Assembly: GCA_002633005.1 (NCBI GenBank)
Contig: NMRA01000056.1
Coordinates: 319,165 to 383,164, forward strand
Source of the DNA: Phoronis australis
Lineage: Eukaryota > Phoronida > Phoronidae
Reading direction: 5' to 3'
DNA: 64,000 nucleotides
Positions 14,964 to 41,175 of the stretch are shown here, in pieces. The notes under the pieces were generated by a model. That model had not been told where the DNA came from. It did no database searches and saw only the letters and a program-made list of their open reading frames with translations. Position numbers and translations under genes: made by a program. Every line of letters starts with the position of its first letter. Positions within the stretch are counted from its first letter, which is position 1.

Positions 14964-15270
14964 GACAAATGCTGCTTTTATGTCATTCAGCTAAACACTG
15001 GATATTAGTTGCTGTAGTTGCACACTCTTATCACCAAGATTTTTGTAACTATAAAAAATGTATTGCTGTTGAGACATTTTGAGGTCTTTTTCGGAAAAAG
15101 TTTTTTTGTTGTCTGCTGCTCATTGAAAAATTTTCATCTCATATTTGGTGCCAAAAAGAGCTTGACCTAGCATATTTTAGTTGGACCATCCTCGCATCTA
15201 CTCTGTCATTGGGAGTAGGGTCTATGATTTTTGCATTTTCTGAACCTTTCCCCTACCTTTTTTACTTCAG

Positions 15271-30243
<14,973 letters not shown>

Positions 30244-32784
30244 TGTCGTGCGCCTGTGCGTGCTCATCTCTCTGCTGTGTACATTCGATCACCTGTACAT
30301 TTTGTGTAAACTATTTATGACGAGATCTCTCTGCCATGTACATAGCTGTCAGGAGCGTCATGTAGGGATCTTGGGAGACACCATATTAAGAGTGGTTGTT
30401 TTGACAACCAGTGAAATTTTCTCATACGAAGGTGTTAGGTAAATGACCAATGGCAAGCGTCGATCAGTGGATGGCCTTTGCGGAGTAGCTATCTTGTTAC
30501 AAGATGACATATCATATATATGTATATCGTACTCATTAGTGATGTTATTAATTTGTGGACACATCTCTTGTTAGAATCAGTTCTTGAGAAGATTATGGTC
30601 GTCGATATGATATAAAGGCAGGCATTATGATGTCACAAATAATTTATTCTGTTGAGTATTGTCAAAGTTGTCATTTTATAAAGACTGATTAGTTCACTGC
30701 TAATGGAAAATTTACCAAAAGTTCTTTTACGACATCTACAGTGTACAAACCACACTAGTGATAAGACTAAAATTCTTAATATTTATTTTAAAAAATTGAG
30801 GGAATAGGCTTTCAGTTGTCGGTCACATTATGGACTAGATTAGCATAGTGCTAAAATATCTCCACAAGTTATAATAGTTAATGCTTTATGGCAGTATCAA
30901 TATCGCTCTGGTTTTATCAAAAGACTCTTTCATACTATTTTAACTCTGGTATCAGTGTAGCGTTGATGTAAACTGCAAAGTTAATTGAATTTTTTGTACC
31001 AGCTTCACTAGTTAACGGTATCTAAGTAAACAGTAGGTGACGCTGTCGTCATCGAAGCACTCGCAAGGTACCGCTGATGCATCCCAAGCATTTTTTAATG
31101 TGACAATTTGAGAACTTTTGCTTGTGCTAAGTGACTTTAATTAAACTTATTTCTAATTCGGCTGGTGATTATTTGAACAAAATATAAACAACTATTAGCG
31201 ACAACACTGCCCTTCATTTATTGATGATAGCAGTGGCCCGATTAGACTGGAGTTGACCATTCATACTGTACCTCAGCGTCGACGCTCTGCTGTTAAATCC
31301 ACCAGTTTACTGCAAAGTTAAGTGGCGCTGTTAACTTCGATCCAGAACTGAATTGGAGCATTCATCCTGAACGCAACTCCCCAAAACATTGATGCATTAG
31401 CGTTAGTATGAAAGGGCCTTCGGAGTTAGTAGAACAGTGTGGTAGGGCAATAAATGATCACCAATGGTGATTAACTTTAGGAGTTGGTGGTGTGACTTTT
31501 GCATCTCATTTGTTCACTCATAGTGGGAAAATACCAATAGACGAAATTGTTTGTGACAACTTGCCTGAACAGCCAATGATTATTATAATTACTTGCACAA
31601 TCTCTACTTCACTTGTGAATCGTAAACAATGATTAGGATAAAGTAAACTGTATTAAATGAATTCTATGTAATGTCAATCTTTGAACCAATGAATGAATAG
31701 AACGGATTTGACTGCCTTGTCCGTTCGTAGTACTCTTGCAGTTGGAGTTTGAACCACTCAAGTACAGCTAGCAATTGTAAAGCAGTTAATTTATAATTAG
31801 CATCATGAAGAGTAACCGATTTCATTTTTGTGCCACTAGGGGGTGTTACAATCAGATTGAGCCACTGAGCCCTTTTATTTGTATTTATTCTTGGCATGTT
31901 GTACAGTACGTGATATTTATATTGAAATTCCGTCACGCGGTGAAATTCCGTGAAGGATCCTGAGTGTTGCGGACACAATGATTAACTAGATGGTGATAAG
32001 GTGATGAGGAGAGCTGTAGTGTGCATGATGGAACGTCTTTTCTTTGAACAATCGTATTCTCACGCTCTATTTACCTAAGTGCTGAGTAACGGAACATTGT
32101 GTTTCATATGATATTCCAAGAATTTTTCATCTCACCTTAAGGTGTTGTAGAAGACATTTGATGTTCAGGTTTAAAGAAGTTTCACCATGGACAAGACATT
32201 TAATATGTGATGTTTCTTAGTCATTAACACTGCACTTTTTCAGTTCAGTTTTATGGACGTTAGATTTCTTTGTTGTTATTAAGTCTTTTAAAAGTATCAA
32301 TTTTTGTAGTCACCAGGCCATTTTGAAGAGACTTATTTGATACATTTATTGAAAGCACTTTTAAAGTTATATTGAGCCCTGTGTCTGTTGGTCAACAATA
32401 GCCAACTTCAAAGTAAAATTATATAAGAACAAAACGTTTTTAAGACTAACATATCACTTATGAGCTTCATTTCGACCACAGAATAGGGAAACTAGATGGA
32501 TTAACATGCCTTGCTTCACATGTCTAAATTTGATCAAAACATTCTGCACTCCCTATTGTGTGAAATGGATTGGCCCAAAGTAGTAGTCTTTTATCTACCC
32601 AATGCTCAATATATCTTTAAGTTAGGATGACAGGCGAGTAGAGTTCAAGTGTAAAACAGCACAGACATTCACTCATACCCTTCATCTTTACCTTTACCTT
32701 TACCTTACCCAGTTTTGATACAAAAATTAATATCTGTGTGTCTTTAACTACATCCCTTGTGTTTGAATTCAGTACTTTTTTGAA

Positions 32785-32790
32785 AATAAA
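32785..32790 (+). terminator. Candidate polyadenylation hexamer AATAAA
   Basis: Hexamer on the PDE4 strand 2.5 kb after the stop codon. Such hexamers are common by chance in AT-rich DNA, so use is unproven. Confidence 0.35.
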
Positions 32791-33034
32791 ATCTGTGCTG
32801 CTCTAAAGTAGTCTTGCCCCTAATATTAATCTGATAACACGCCTTATGCTCCTCAAATTGTTGATAGATGCTAATTTATTATTTATAGAAGTCCTATATT
32901 GTATTTCCTCTTTATGGTCTTGACAATTGTTGAAATTTAATTGGTATGTAAATGATCATGTTGTTTTTGTTGTAAGTCTTGTTTGACTTAGAGTAATTTA
33001 ACCAAACTTTTATAAGTCTCCATTTGTCTGAAAC

Positions 33035-33040
33035 AATAAA
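33035..33040 (+). terminator. Candidate polyadenylation hexamer AATAAA
   Basis: Second AATAAA on the PDE4 strand, in ACAATAAAATTCATTG, followed by T-rich and GT-rich sequence (TTGTTGCATTTTATGGGGGG), which fits a downstream element. I favour it slightly over the 32785 site. Confidence 0.4.
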
Positions 33041-33309
33041 ATTCATTGATGAAATCTTGTTGCATTTTATGGGGGGTTTTGGCAATTTTAATCTGTGGTC
33101 GATATTTTATGTTTCAGTATTTTGGTCTTTGCCTACTACAAATTTTTTAAGCCTTTGGGGTTATGCAAAATATTTTATTAGGTGCGTTTTCAAAACAAAG
33201 TTTAGGTCACCCTATTAGTAGCCAAATGACAAATGTAAAATTCACATGGCTTACTGAAAAGTATTCATGATTGAAAACCTTAATTTTGCTGCAGGATGTC
33301 ACTTTTGTA

Positions 33310-33500
33310 TTACCGTAATCGTTCGGGTTAACGCCCTGGGCGGTTAAATTGGCAAACTCAAAAAATCGGGGGTGGGCGGTTAACCAGACATGGGCGCTTA
33401 AACGTGAAATTTCAAGAAATCCAGGGTGGGCGGTTAACCGAACATGGGCGCTTATTACGACAGGCAACCGCCCTGGGCGGTTAATCTTACCTCGTACTCG
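33310..33500. repeat. Palindromic GGGCGGTTAA repeat cluster beside the gap
   Basis: CCTGGGCGGTTAA or TGGGCGGTTAACC recurs four times, and GACATGGGCGCTTAA or AACATGGGCGCTTAT twice. The copy at 33466-33482 is a perfect palindrome, AACCGCCC-T-GGGCGGTT. It looks like the edge of an inverted-repeat element whose body may lie in the adjoining gap. Confidence 0.65.
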
Positions 33501-33514
33501 GAACGCGTAGTACT

Positions 33515-34007
33515 NNNNNNNNNNNNNNNNNNNNNNNNNNNNNNNNNNNNNNNNNNNNNNNNNNNNNNNNNNNNNNNNNNNNNNNNNNNNNNNNNNNNNN
33601 NNNNNNNNNNNNNNNNNNNNNNNNNNNNNNNNNNNNNNNNNNNNNNNNNNNNNNNNNNNNNNNNNNNNNNNNNNNNNNNNNNNNNNNNNNNNNNNNNNNN
33701 NNNNNNNNNNNNNNNNNNNNNNNNNNNNNNNNNNNNNNNNNNNNNNNNNNNNNNNNNNNNNNNNNNNNNNNNNNNNNNNNNNNNNNNNNNNNNNNNNNNN
33801 NNNNNNNNNNNNNNNNNNNNNNNNNNNNNNNNNNNNNNNNNNNNNNNNNNNNNNNNNNNNNNNNNNNNNNNNNNNNNNNNNNNNNNNNNNNNNNNNNNNN
33901 NNNNNNNNNNNNNNNNNNNNNNNNNNNNNNNNNNNNNNNNNNNNNNNNNNNNNNNNNNNNNNNNNNNNNNNNNNNNNNNNNNNNNNNNNNNNNNNNNNNN
34001 NNNNNNN
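33515..34007. other. Assembly gap (493 N)
   Basis: Unbroken run of N. Nothing can be said of its content. The repeats on its left and the LINE 3' end on its right probably caused it. Confidence 0.99.
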
Positions 34008-36360
34008 AACACTTTTATTTACATTAAATTAAAATAATACAATGATTAAAATTTGATTTCAATTAGGAGGCCTTCTGAAGGTTATTGACCGCTAATAAGA
34101 AGGTCCCCTGTACAAAATGAATAAATGGAAATGCAAAAATTCGTAGGAATACTTAAGAAAACAAAGTGAATTAGTGCTGAAAACGACCGACACGCCAGGA
34201 ACCAAGAAGTTGACTGGTACAGCTCAGGAGACAAACTGGATCGTAGTTGCTAATAATAAAATTGGTTAAGAACCTGGAGAATGCTTGCAAAGAATGTGTT
34301 TTTATTATATTTAGAGCAGAGACTGGTATTTCGTTGTTTATAAGTCGAGGAATCTCAAATCTAATACAGGCTCTTGATGACAATTTGTTGGACGGAGGAA
34401 TTAAAATTTTGGGTTGCATTGTCGGAATAGCAACTGAGTATTGATTCAGGTATGTAGGAGTTTTAATGTGTCTGGTTGGTTTATGTTGGATGGGTTTACT
34501 AAAGAAGTTGTTAGTGTAAAAATACTTAGGAAGTTGATTATTGAAGAATTTGTAGTAAAATGTTGCAGTTGAGATTTTAAAGATGTCTTGAAGTAGAGGG
34601 AGGTGAAGTTCCTTACATGTGGGCAGAGAGTGAGCATTATAACTGGAATTTGTTTGATATATTCCTAAGGATTCTCTTCTAGGCTGTCTGAAGTTTCTTA
34701 GTGTTGCCAAAACCCCAAGTTGCAATGCCATAGTTAAAATGTGGGAGGAAAAGTGACTTATATATTAACTTGAGAGCTGGAAGACGAAGATAAGATTTCA
34801 ATTTATGTAAGAGTCCACCGAGATTGTTAAGTTTGTTTGAGATGAGATTAATGTGGGGGGACCATGAGAGGTTTTTGTCAGCAGTAATACCAAGGAAAGG
34901 AAAACTGTTCACATGACATATTGTTTTGCTATTTAAATAAATGGTGGGAATAATACATTTTTTAATTTTATTTGGGGGTAGTGGAAGATCATTAATTTAC
35001 TTTTTGTTGTGTTAATTAAAAGTTTGTGCACGGAAAACCAGTCTGAAATAGATTTAAGGTTGTTGTTGATGGTGGTTGATTGCTGTAAAGTGTGTTGGGG
35101 AGATTCAGTCACTTTGTAATGTGTGAAGAGGCAAGAGTCGTCATCATAAAGAAGTGTGTCCATGGGAGAAGGAAATGAAAGATCATTTATGTAAACTAGG
35201 AAGAGAAGTGGGCCAAGGACAGAGCCTTGGGGAACTCCGGTAGATATTGGTGATCGACTGGAAGTTGTATCACTTAGTGAAACATATTGGGTGCGGTTTG
35301 AGAGATAACTTTTAAACAGTGTATATTCATCTCCAGTAATACCATAGTGATTTATCTTTTGCAAGAGTATTTGGTGGTCTATTGTGTCGAAAGCTTTATA
35401 GAGAGATCTAGAAAGATGACCAGGGGATTCATGTCATTATCAAGATGGGAACAAATGCGGTCTAAAAGTTCAAGCGAAGCAAGTTCTGTAGAGTGACATT
35501 TCCTGAAACCATATTGATGTTTATTAAGAATATCATTTTCATTTAGGAAAGTTGAAAGTTGAGTATGGATATTTTTTTTCTATAACGTTTGAGATTGTTG
35601 AATAAAAATGGGTCTATAATTGCCCGGGTGCTCTGGGTCCAAACCATGTTGTTTAAGAACTTGTATTACCTTAGCAATCTTTAGAGCATCTGGAAATATA
35701 CCAGTGAGCAAGCACCGGTTGATGATGGTCGTGAGAGGTTCAATTATAAAAGGACTGCTTATTTTGATAATTTTAGATGATAAATTGTCATGATCAGTAC
35801 TATTTTTTGCGTCCATGTCTCTTATAATATCTAGTACATGTTTATTACTAATTGGTTTCAAAGAGAACTTAAATTTATTTGTCGTGTGAAGATAGTCTTT
35901 GAAATTCTTGTTTTTTATCATAGTTATTGATTCAGAAAGGGATGGGCCGATTTGGGTAAAGTAGGTGTTGAATAAACTTGCCATTTCGGATAGGTCACTG
36001 GCTTCAGTGTTATCTGAACGTAAGAGACATTCTGGGGTATCGTTTTTTGTTCGGACGCCGTTGTTCATAACCGTCATTGTATCCCATGTTTTATTTAGGT
36101 CAGGCTTCCCTTTTACGCATGTGTCATAATAATAAGATTGCTTGGCGGAATCAATAGTTTTTTGAGAATCTTGTATACTTTAAGATTGTTGTGGCATGTA
36201 GCGTAGGATTGTGTGTTTCGAGGGGTTGTCTTGGTTTGTTTGTACAGTTCATCTCGATAACGAATGGAAATTAAAATACCAGGTGTAATCCACGAGTTAA
36301 GCGCGTGTTTGTGTTTATTATATCTAACATTTTTTGGAGAGAGAGAGAGTCCCAAACAGA
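34008..36360 (-). mobile_element. 5'-truncated non-LTR retrotransposon (LINE), CR1/jockey-like
   Basis: The body of a LINE read on the - strand, reverse transcriptase end to 3' end. The endonuclease part is absent, so the copy is 5'-truncated near 36360, as is usual for LINE insertions. The 3' end runs into the gap after a short non-coding tail with AATAAAAG. The clade is inferred from the RT motifs only. Confidence 0.85.
34171..36355 (-). pseudogene. LINE reverse transcriptase, broken
   Basis: RT fragments appear in order in several frames. At 36113-36355 is the linker before RT (HALNSWITPGILISIRYRDE). At 35580-36077 are the RT fingers (KNSTDHDNLSSKIIK, HPGNYRP). From about 35390 to 35500 is the block ending KAFDTIDHQ. 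At 34933-35364 is the palm with GVPQGSVLGPLLFLVYINDL. At 34679-34912 and 34171-34731 are the thumb and C-terminus (HFNYGIATWG). Frameshifts near 35400, 34920 and 34700 separate the parts. The catalytic Y/FADD box reads YDDD at 35138-35149. It cannot encode one working protein. Confidence 0.88.
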
Positions 36361-36399
36361 GACGTACGTAGCTACTGAAGTCTATTCACTACAGACTTG

Positions 36400-37428
36400 T
36401 AGTGAGACAGAAACCCATGGAAAACACGAAATTTGTTCATAAAAGGCAGAATCTTCCTTACGAAAACTTTTGGTTTATCGAAACTCATTCATGTAGTGTC
36501 AACTGTGGGTATCACCAAAAAGAATTAGCGAAGTGGTGGGATAACGAATTAGAATCTGCAAAAAATGGTTCGTGAATCCTTAAGTCGATTTCGCTGTTAT
36601 ACATCGGCTTCAAACATGGATAATTATAAATTAAAAAGAAAACAATTCCATGACTTATATAGACAAATAGAGAAAAATTATGAAACTCAGTTACTGGAAA
36701 GTATTTCCAAGAATAGGAACAACCCAAAAGAGTTTTGGCAATGATCAAATTTAGTACGCAACCTCCGAGGTGCGCAGCCACGTCTATTACAACACAAAAG
36801 TGGCATGATTAATTTAAGAGGCTGTCAAACCAAGAAGTGCCTGTTAGCCATTCACTCGTGAATACTGTCGTCGATAGTAAGACTAGTCATTACGCGACTG
36901 TGGATCATATATTTTCTTTGTATGCGATATGTCAGAAACACATAAGCAGAAAGGTGGCAGGTTCTATTGTGCATTTATTGACTTTTCAAAAGCTTTTGAT
37001 CGAGTACCACATATTTTACTTTTTCATAGACTTATGCAAATTAATGTTCATGGTAATATGTTATCAATTCTGCGATCAATGTATGGTTGAGATCGTGTGT
37101 TAAAACACGTGATGGTTTAACAGACCTATTTAATTGCACTATTAGTACTCGTCAAGGCTGCTATTTGTTTTGTATCTCAATGAGTTTATAGAAAAACTCA
37201 ATTCACGTTGTGACATAAATAGCATCTACTTAGATGAGCATGCTACAAATATTAATTTACTATTATATGCAGATGACATGGTTTTGTGCTCTCTAACAGC
37301 GTCTAAATTGCAACGAATGTTGAATTGTCTCAATGATTATTGCGATTCATGGGGAATGGCTGTTAATTTAAAGAAAACCAAAATAATTGTATTTAGAAAT
37401 AGAGGTCCCTTAAGACACTGTTTCCCCA
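36400..37428 (+). pseudogene. Second LINE reverse transcriptase fragment, different family
   Basis: On the + strand from about 36530, WWDNELESAK, KRKQFHDLYRQIEKNYE and NPKEFWQ form the segment between endonuclease and RT. Around 36960-37085 lies FIDFSKAFDRVPH. Around 37150 is a shortened TRQGC block. 37170-37433 gives LLLYADDMVLCSLTASKLQR and WGMAVNLKKTKIIVFRN, with an intact YADD box. Stops and frameshifts interrupt it. The FSKAFDRVPH and TRQGC motifs suggest an RTE- or Ingi-like lineage rather than the CR1-like element next to it. Confidence 0.82.
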
Positions 37429-37532
37429 GATAGGCCTCCCACTTTTACGTATACACGTCTGGTTTGATCTGTTGTCACCACCACTATTTGAGACAGGTTT
37501 AACATCATAGGAACAATGATATTTCTTTCAGC

Positions 37533-37752
37533 TTTTAAAGGGACCTAGAACGCGATAAACAGACTAAATTGCAACATTGAAAATGGTTCTCTGCCACTGA
37601 AACAGAATTCAACCTGCTCATCATGTATTTTTAGATTTTATTCGTAAAGATTTTTTACTTCTGTTGACATCAAAGCATTTTCATTTAGTTTCAAATTTCA
37701 AAAAAAAAAACTATCTGTCATCTGCTCACTACTTCGTTGATTTTTCTCTCAC
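37533..37752 (+). repeat. Dispersed repeat pair, copy 1
   Basis: Begins TTTTAAAGGGACCTAGAACG and shares CACTGAAACAGAATTCAACC, ATTCGTAAAGA, TTTCAAATTTC and CACTACTTCGTTGAT-like blocks with 40372-40580 in the same orientation. It has no coding capacity and the class is unknown. Confidence 0.75.
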
Positions 37753-38848
37753 AAGGTGAAGCACGTCTCTTTATTTGGTATTGCAAGACGTAAGAAGACC
37801 TCAAGCAACTTTATGCAACTGTCTGCGAGCGCATGCGTGCATTTATCATAGGAGGGAGATTAGAAACTCTGTGGTAACCACAAAATTTTTCTTTCGCGCG
37901 TATTTAAAGTTTCGAATTTTTCTTCACAGGGAAAAGTAAATTACGCAGTACTAGACATTGCGAGATGATACTTTTGTCAGGACAAGCGTTCGCGTTCCAT
38001 GCCTCTTTAAGCTGTTTAAAACACGTTACTATGCCTCCACTTCTTTAAACTATTGGCTCGCCCTTCTCAAAAGCGATTTTTTGCTGTTGCACTGGCAAAA
38101 TCTGACAACCTGCCCGCAGATAAATGCGTGCTTATATTTCCTTCCACCACAATCTCTTTAAGAAATAGTCATTCGTAACTAAGGTGGTAGACAGAACCCG
38201 TCGGCATCAGAAAATTTGGTCTTGCTCCTTTTGTGTGCAGCATTAGCGATGATGCCATGGCAATAAAACACTGGCTGAAATAAATGACACTATTGTGCAC
38301 TAAAACGGATGTTTTTGCTATCAAATCGTCTTCCGAAATTGAATTCTCCGTGAAACAATATTATTGTCGTTTGTTTCCGAAGAAATGCGATAAATATTAG
38401 CCAAAATGCGACGTCATTGTTCTTGTGGTGCTAACCAATGGAAGTGTGTTTACTGCAATGCCGGATTACACCAGGTCCTTGGGTTTATGATTTGTGAGTG
38501 CCAACAAAAGATTGCAAGAACGCTTTAACAATAAAAACATTTTACCTGATCCTGGAAACTCCTTTCATTTGGAGTTGAAACAATACGGGGTACATTTTTG
38601 ACTATACCAAGAAACTACCCATGTTAAAAAACATTGGAAAACACATAGGGACACATCTATAAAGTTGAGGTGGCGTATTTGATAGCATGTCATTCAATAC
38701 GAGAAAGAAGGCGTTAAATGTTTGAACCGTTTTCCTCCGTGTGATAAAAACTAATCAAACTCATGAAATATGACGTCGCTTTCGTAAAATGTAACAATGG
38801 TACATTTCTCGCATATATACTCGACGTAAATTGTAAGAGGCCTAGCAA
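37753..38848. other. Intergenic stretch without recognised genes
   Basis: Read on both strands. There are only short open frames without motifs and no clear repeat, except a lone CGTAAAATGTAACAAT near 38783 that belongs to the hairpin family beside it. Confidence 0.5.
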
Positions 38849-38914
38849 CGTAAAATGTAACAATGACGTAAAATGTAACAGTTGTAACATTTTACGAAAT
38901 TGTTACATTTTACG
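38849..38914. repeat. 66-nt nested inverted repeat
   Basis: The outer arms CGTAAAATGTAACAAT and ATTGTTACATTTTACG are perfect complements. Inside them CGTAAAATGTAACA and TGTAACATTTTACG pair with one mismatch around a 2-nt centre. The 14-mer CGTAAAATGTAACA therefore occurs twice in each direction. Another copy of the arm is at 38783-38798. It would fold into a long hairpin or cruciform. Confidence 0.9.
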
Positions 38915-39097
38915 GCGTATCACCCCCCCTCCCTCAACTGACGTCCTCCTGAAGTCGAGCCGTCTGTTTTTCCTGGTATGGCCGCTTTTGGGCCCCACGG
39001 ATGTTTCATATACCCTTCACTTTATTCCTCTTGGGTGTACCCCTATTTTTTCATTGACAATGACTTTGCGTCAATCTCCAGTATTAAAGTGACGGGG

Positions 39098-39567
39098 TGT
39101 GCCGCCCGAAAACCAAGATACCCACCCTTCTGTAGAGATTTGCCATCAGGAAAGATAGCCTACGAAAAAAAACATAAAAATTACCTTTTCCGTAGATAAA
39201 TCCCATAGAAAGGCCTCTTTTGTCATCCTAAATCGAACACTGGTGAACGATACGGAAACTGATGCACCGTTCACATCGAGAACAGATTCCGGGCGAAAAA
39301 CGATCGCATCCCGGTGATCGCATTCTGAAAGCCGCAAATATACTCCCACTGTGTGATGAATCTCAGAAGCGGGACTAAATCATAACCTACCGTAGAGATT
39401 TCAGTGTGTTGAATTCTTCCCTTTTGTAGTGATTTTAACCAAAATATTGGACCCTACCGTAGAGACTTGGTTTACACGAAAAAGGCACCTTTCTGTAGAG
39501 ATGTCAGACGAAAAAGGTACCCTTCGTAGAGAATCTGGCCGGAAAAGTGACCCTTCCGGGCGGCACA
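39098..39567. mobile_element. Inverted-repeat element with internal GTAGAGA repeats
   Basis: An 11-bp perfect inverted repeat bounds the segment: TGTGCCGCCCG at 39098-39108 and CGGGCGGCACA at 39557-39567. Inside, CTNCCGTAGAGAT or a variant recurs, at about 39129, 39390, 39458, 39493 and 39516, often spaced about 25-35 bp with GAAAAAGG(C/T)ACC between. There is no coding capacity. It is probably a MITE carrying a minisatellite; the superfamily is not recognised. Confidence 0.6.
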
Positions 39568-40371
39568 TTCCATATACTCCACACATGAAAATGCCCCCGA
39601 GCATGCCCCCCCTCTTCTCACTGTTTGTAGATGCCCGGGGCCGTTGCCCCCACCCGCTCTGCACGCTGCTACTTAGGGCTTCCTTGATTTAGAAAAAAAA
39701 AACACTAACAACTTATTTTAAATGGCTCATCATTATTAAAATGACATAACCGAAAATTCATTTTCGAGCCTCCGAATTGGCTTTTTCCCTATATCTAGGT
39801 GGCCCCGCCTTAAGACTACCAAGAGCGGGGCAGTATTAATATAAAGTGTCCTGGTTTTTGGCCGCCTTCAAGTGGGCCTTCTATATTAATATGGCTAGCC
39901 CCGCTTATTGGCCGCCTTCTATGCTAATAGTCGCGTTTTGGCTACCTTCGGGTGGGGATATCTACATATTGGAAATCGAAAATGGATTTCTTGGCTATGC
40001 CATTTTGATAAGATTAATTTTTCAACGTTAAATTTTGATTTATCACAGCTGTTGAAAACGTGTCAGCCTGTTGGGAATGTTTTAGTGGAGTCATTCTTCA
40101 ACGGTGTCGTTTATAGCAACCGATAAAGAGAGGACGGACATTCGATGACATTACGTGGTTTAGTTAGCACTATTTGCGTATTAACGACAACTGGGGCCTT
40201 AGGCTGCGCTCAAGTTTGGGCATCCTTTTCCAAAATCCCCCAGGCATTCCCACCGACTGGTTGTACAAGGACGTGTCTTTGAAAAGGGTCACTTTTTAAG
40301 CGACAGTCGTGGTAGGTCACTCCCATCACCACAAGACGGGATTATGGGAAACAGGTTATTATTTTAAAGAG

Positions 40372-40580
40372 ACTTGGAACGCGAAAAACAGACTGAATTG
40401 CATTATTCAGAGTGTTTCACTGGCACTGAAACAGAATTCAACCTGCTCACCAGGTATTTTTACGGTTTGTTCGTAAAGACTTAAAATTTCTGTTGATTTC
40501 AAACCATTTTTCTTTTAGTTTCAAATTTCTAAAAAAGATCTTTCAATCGCTCGTCACTTCGTCGATTGTTCTTATTTGCA
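40372..40580 (+). repeat. Dispersed repeat pair, copy 2
   Basis: Begins TTTTAAAGAGACTTGGAACG and matches 37533-37752, including the central CACTGAAACAGAATTCAACC and CTGCTCACCAGGTATTTTTA-like blocks. Confidence 0.75.
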
Positions 40581-41175
40581 AGACAAACAAAGACGTATAT
40601 AAATAAAACAATCACTGCGAATTTTAAAAGCCATGCTCATTCGACGCTAAGTTCGTCTGTTTCCGTGTGAAGTACATTACTACATATAGTAAGATCAGCA
40701 ACGCAGTTGGCGGTTTTTAGAAATACTTAAGCTATCCCATCAAACTCGAAGGTTATCTGGATAAACTCTGATATCTTGGCAATCGTCTACGTCCATCGCC
40801 TATCCCGTTCAATGTATTCAAAATACGTCTTAAAACGTAGAATTTGCACACTTTGAACTAAGAACTTGTTTTCTATGCTACTACGATGACAGTCTTGAGG
40901 TACGGTGACTTATATTCAGGTTATCGTAGAAGAATACATGTAGACTCCCAGATCTCTTACAGCTTAGGGCACCGACTGAGAAACCAATTTCCGATTGAAA
41001 TCGAGGAGGCATTCCCATCAAATCGGACTGAGAAATCAACATCGGACTGAAATTGAGTACGTTCCCGGCAAACCGCAAGTAAGCCAGTCATTGGAAATCT
41101 TTTTTTGCCGAGTTATACTTTACAAGGAAGCTGTAGAAAGTATTTTAGGCAAGCAAGCATTAGAAGTAATATTAC

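Larger units (their letters stand above)
1..15270. other. Upstream or 5' intronic sequence without recognisable exons
   Basis: I read this stretch for the missing 5' exons of the phosphodiesterase gene (UCR1 and isoform-specific N-termini) and for other genes and found none. The open frames are short, lack known motifs and look like chance. It does hold small repeats, a Tc1-like inverted-repeat element, a hAT-like element and a CATGCGCGCACC-type element, listed separately. A short-isoform promoter could lie here, but nothing in the sequence lets me place one. UCR1 exons are short and could have been missed by eye. Confidence 0.5.
30244..33040 (+). other. PDE4 3' untranslated region, extent uncertain
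   Basis: About 2.8 kb of AT-rich sequence follows the stop codon with no coding signal. AATAAA hexamers at 32785-32790 and 33035-33040 are candidate ends. No transcript evidence is available here, so the true end could be earlier. Confidence 0.4.

Noticed and set aside
33444-34037. Long open frames on both strands across 33444-34037
   Set aside because: They consist of the N gap.
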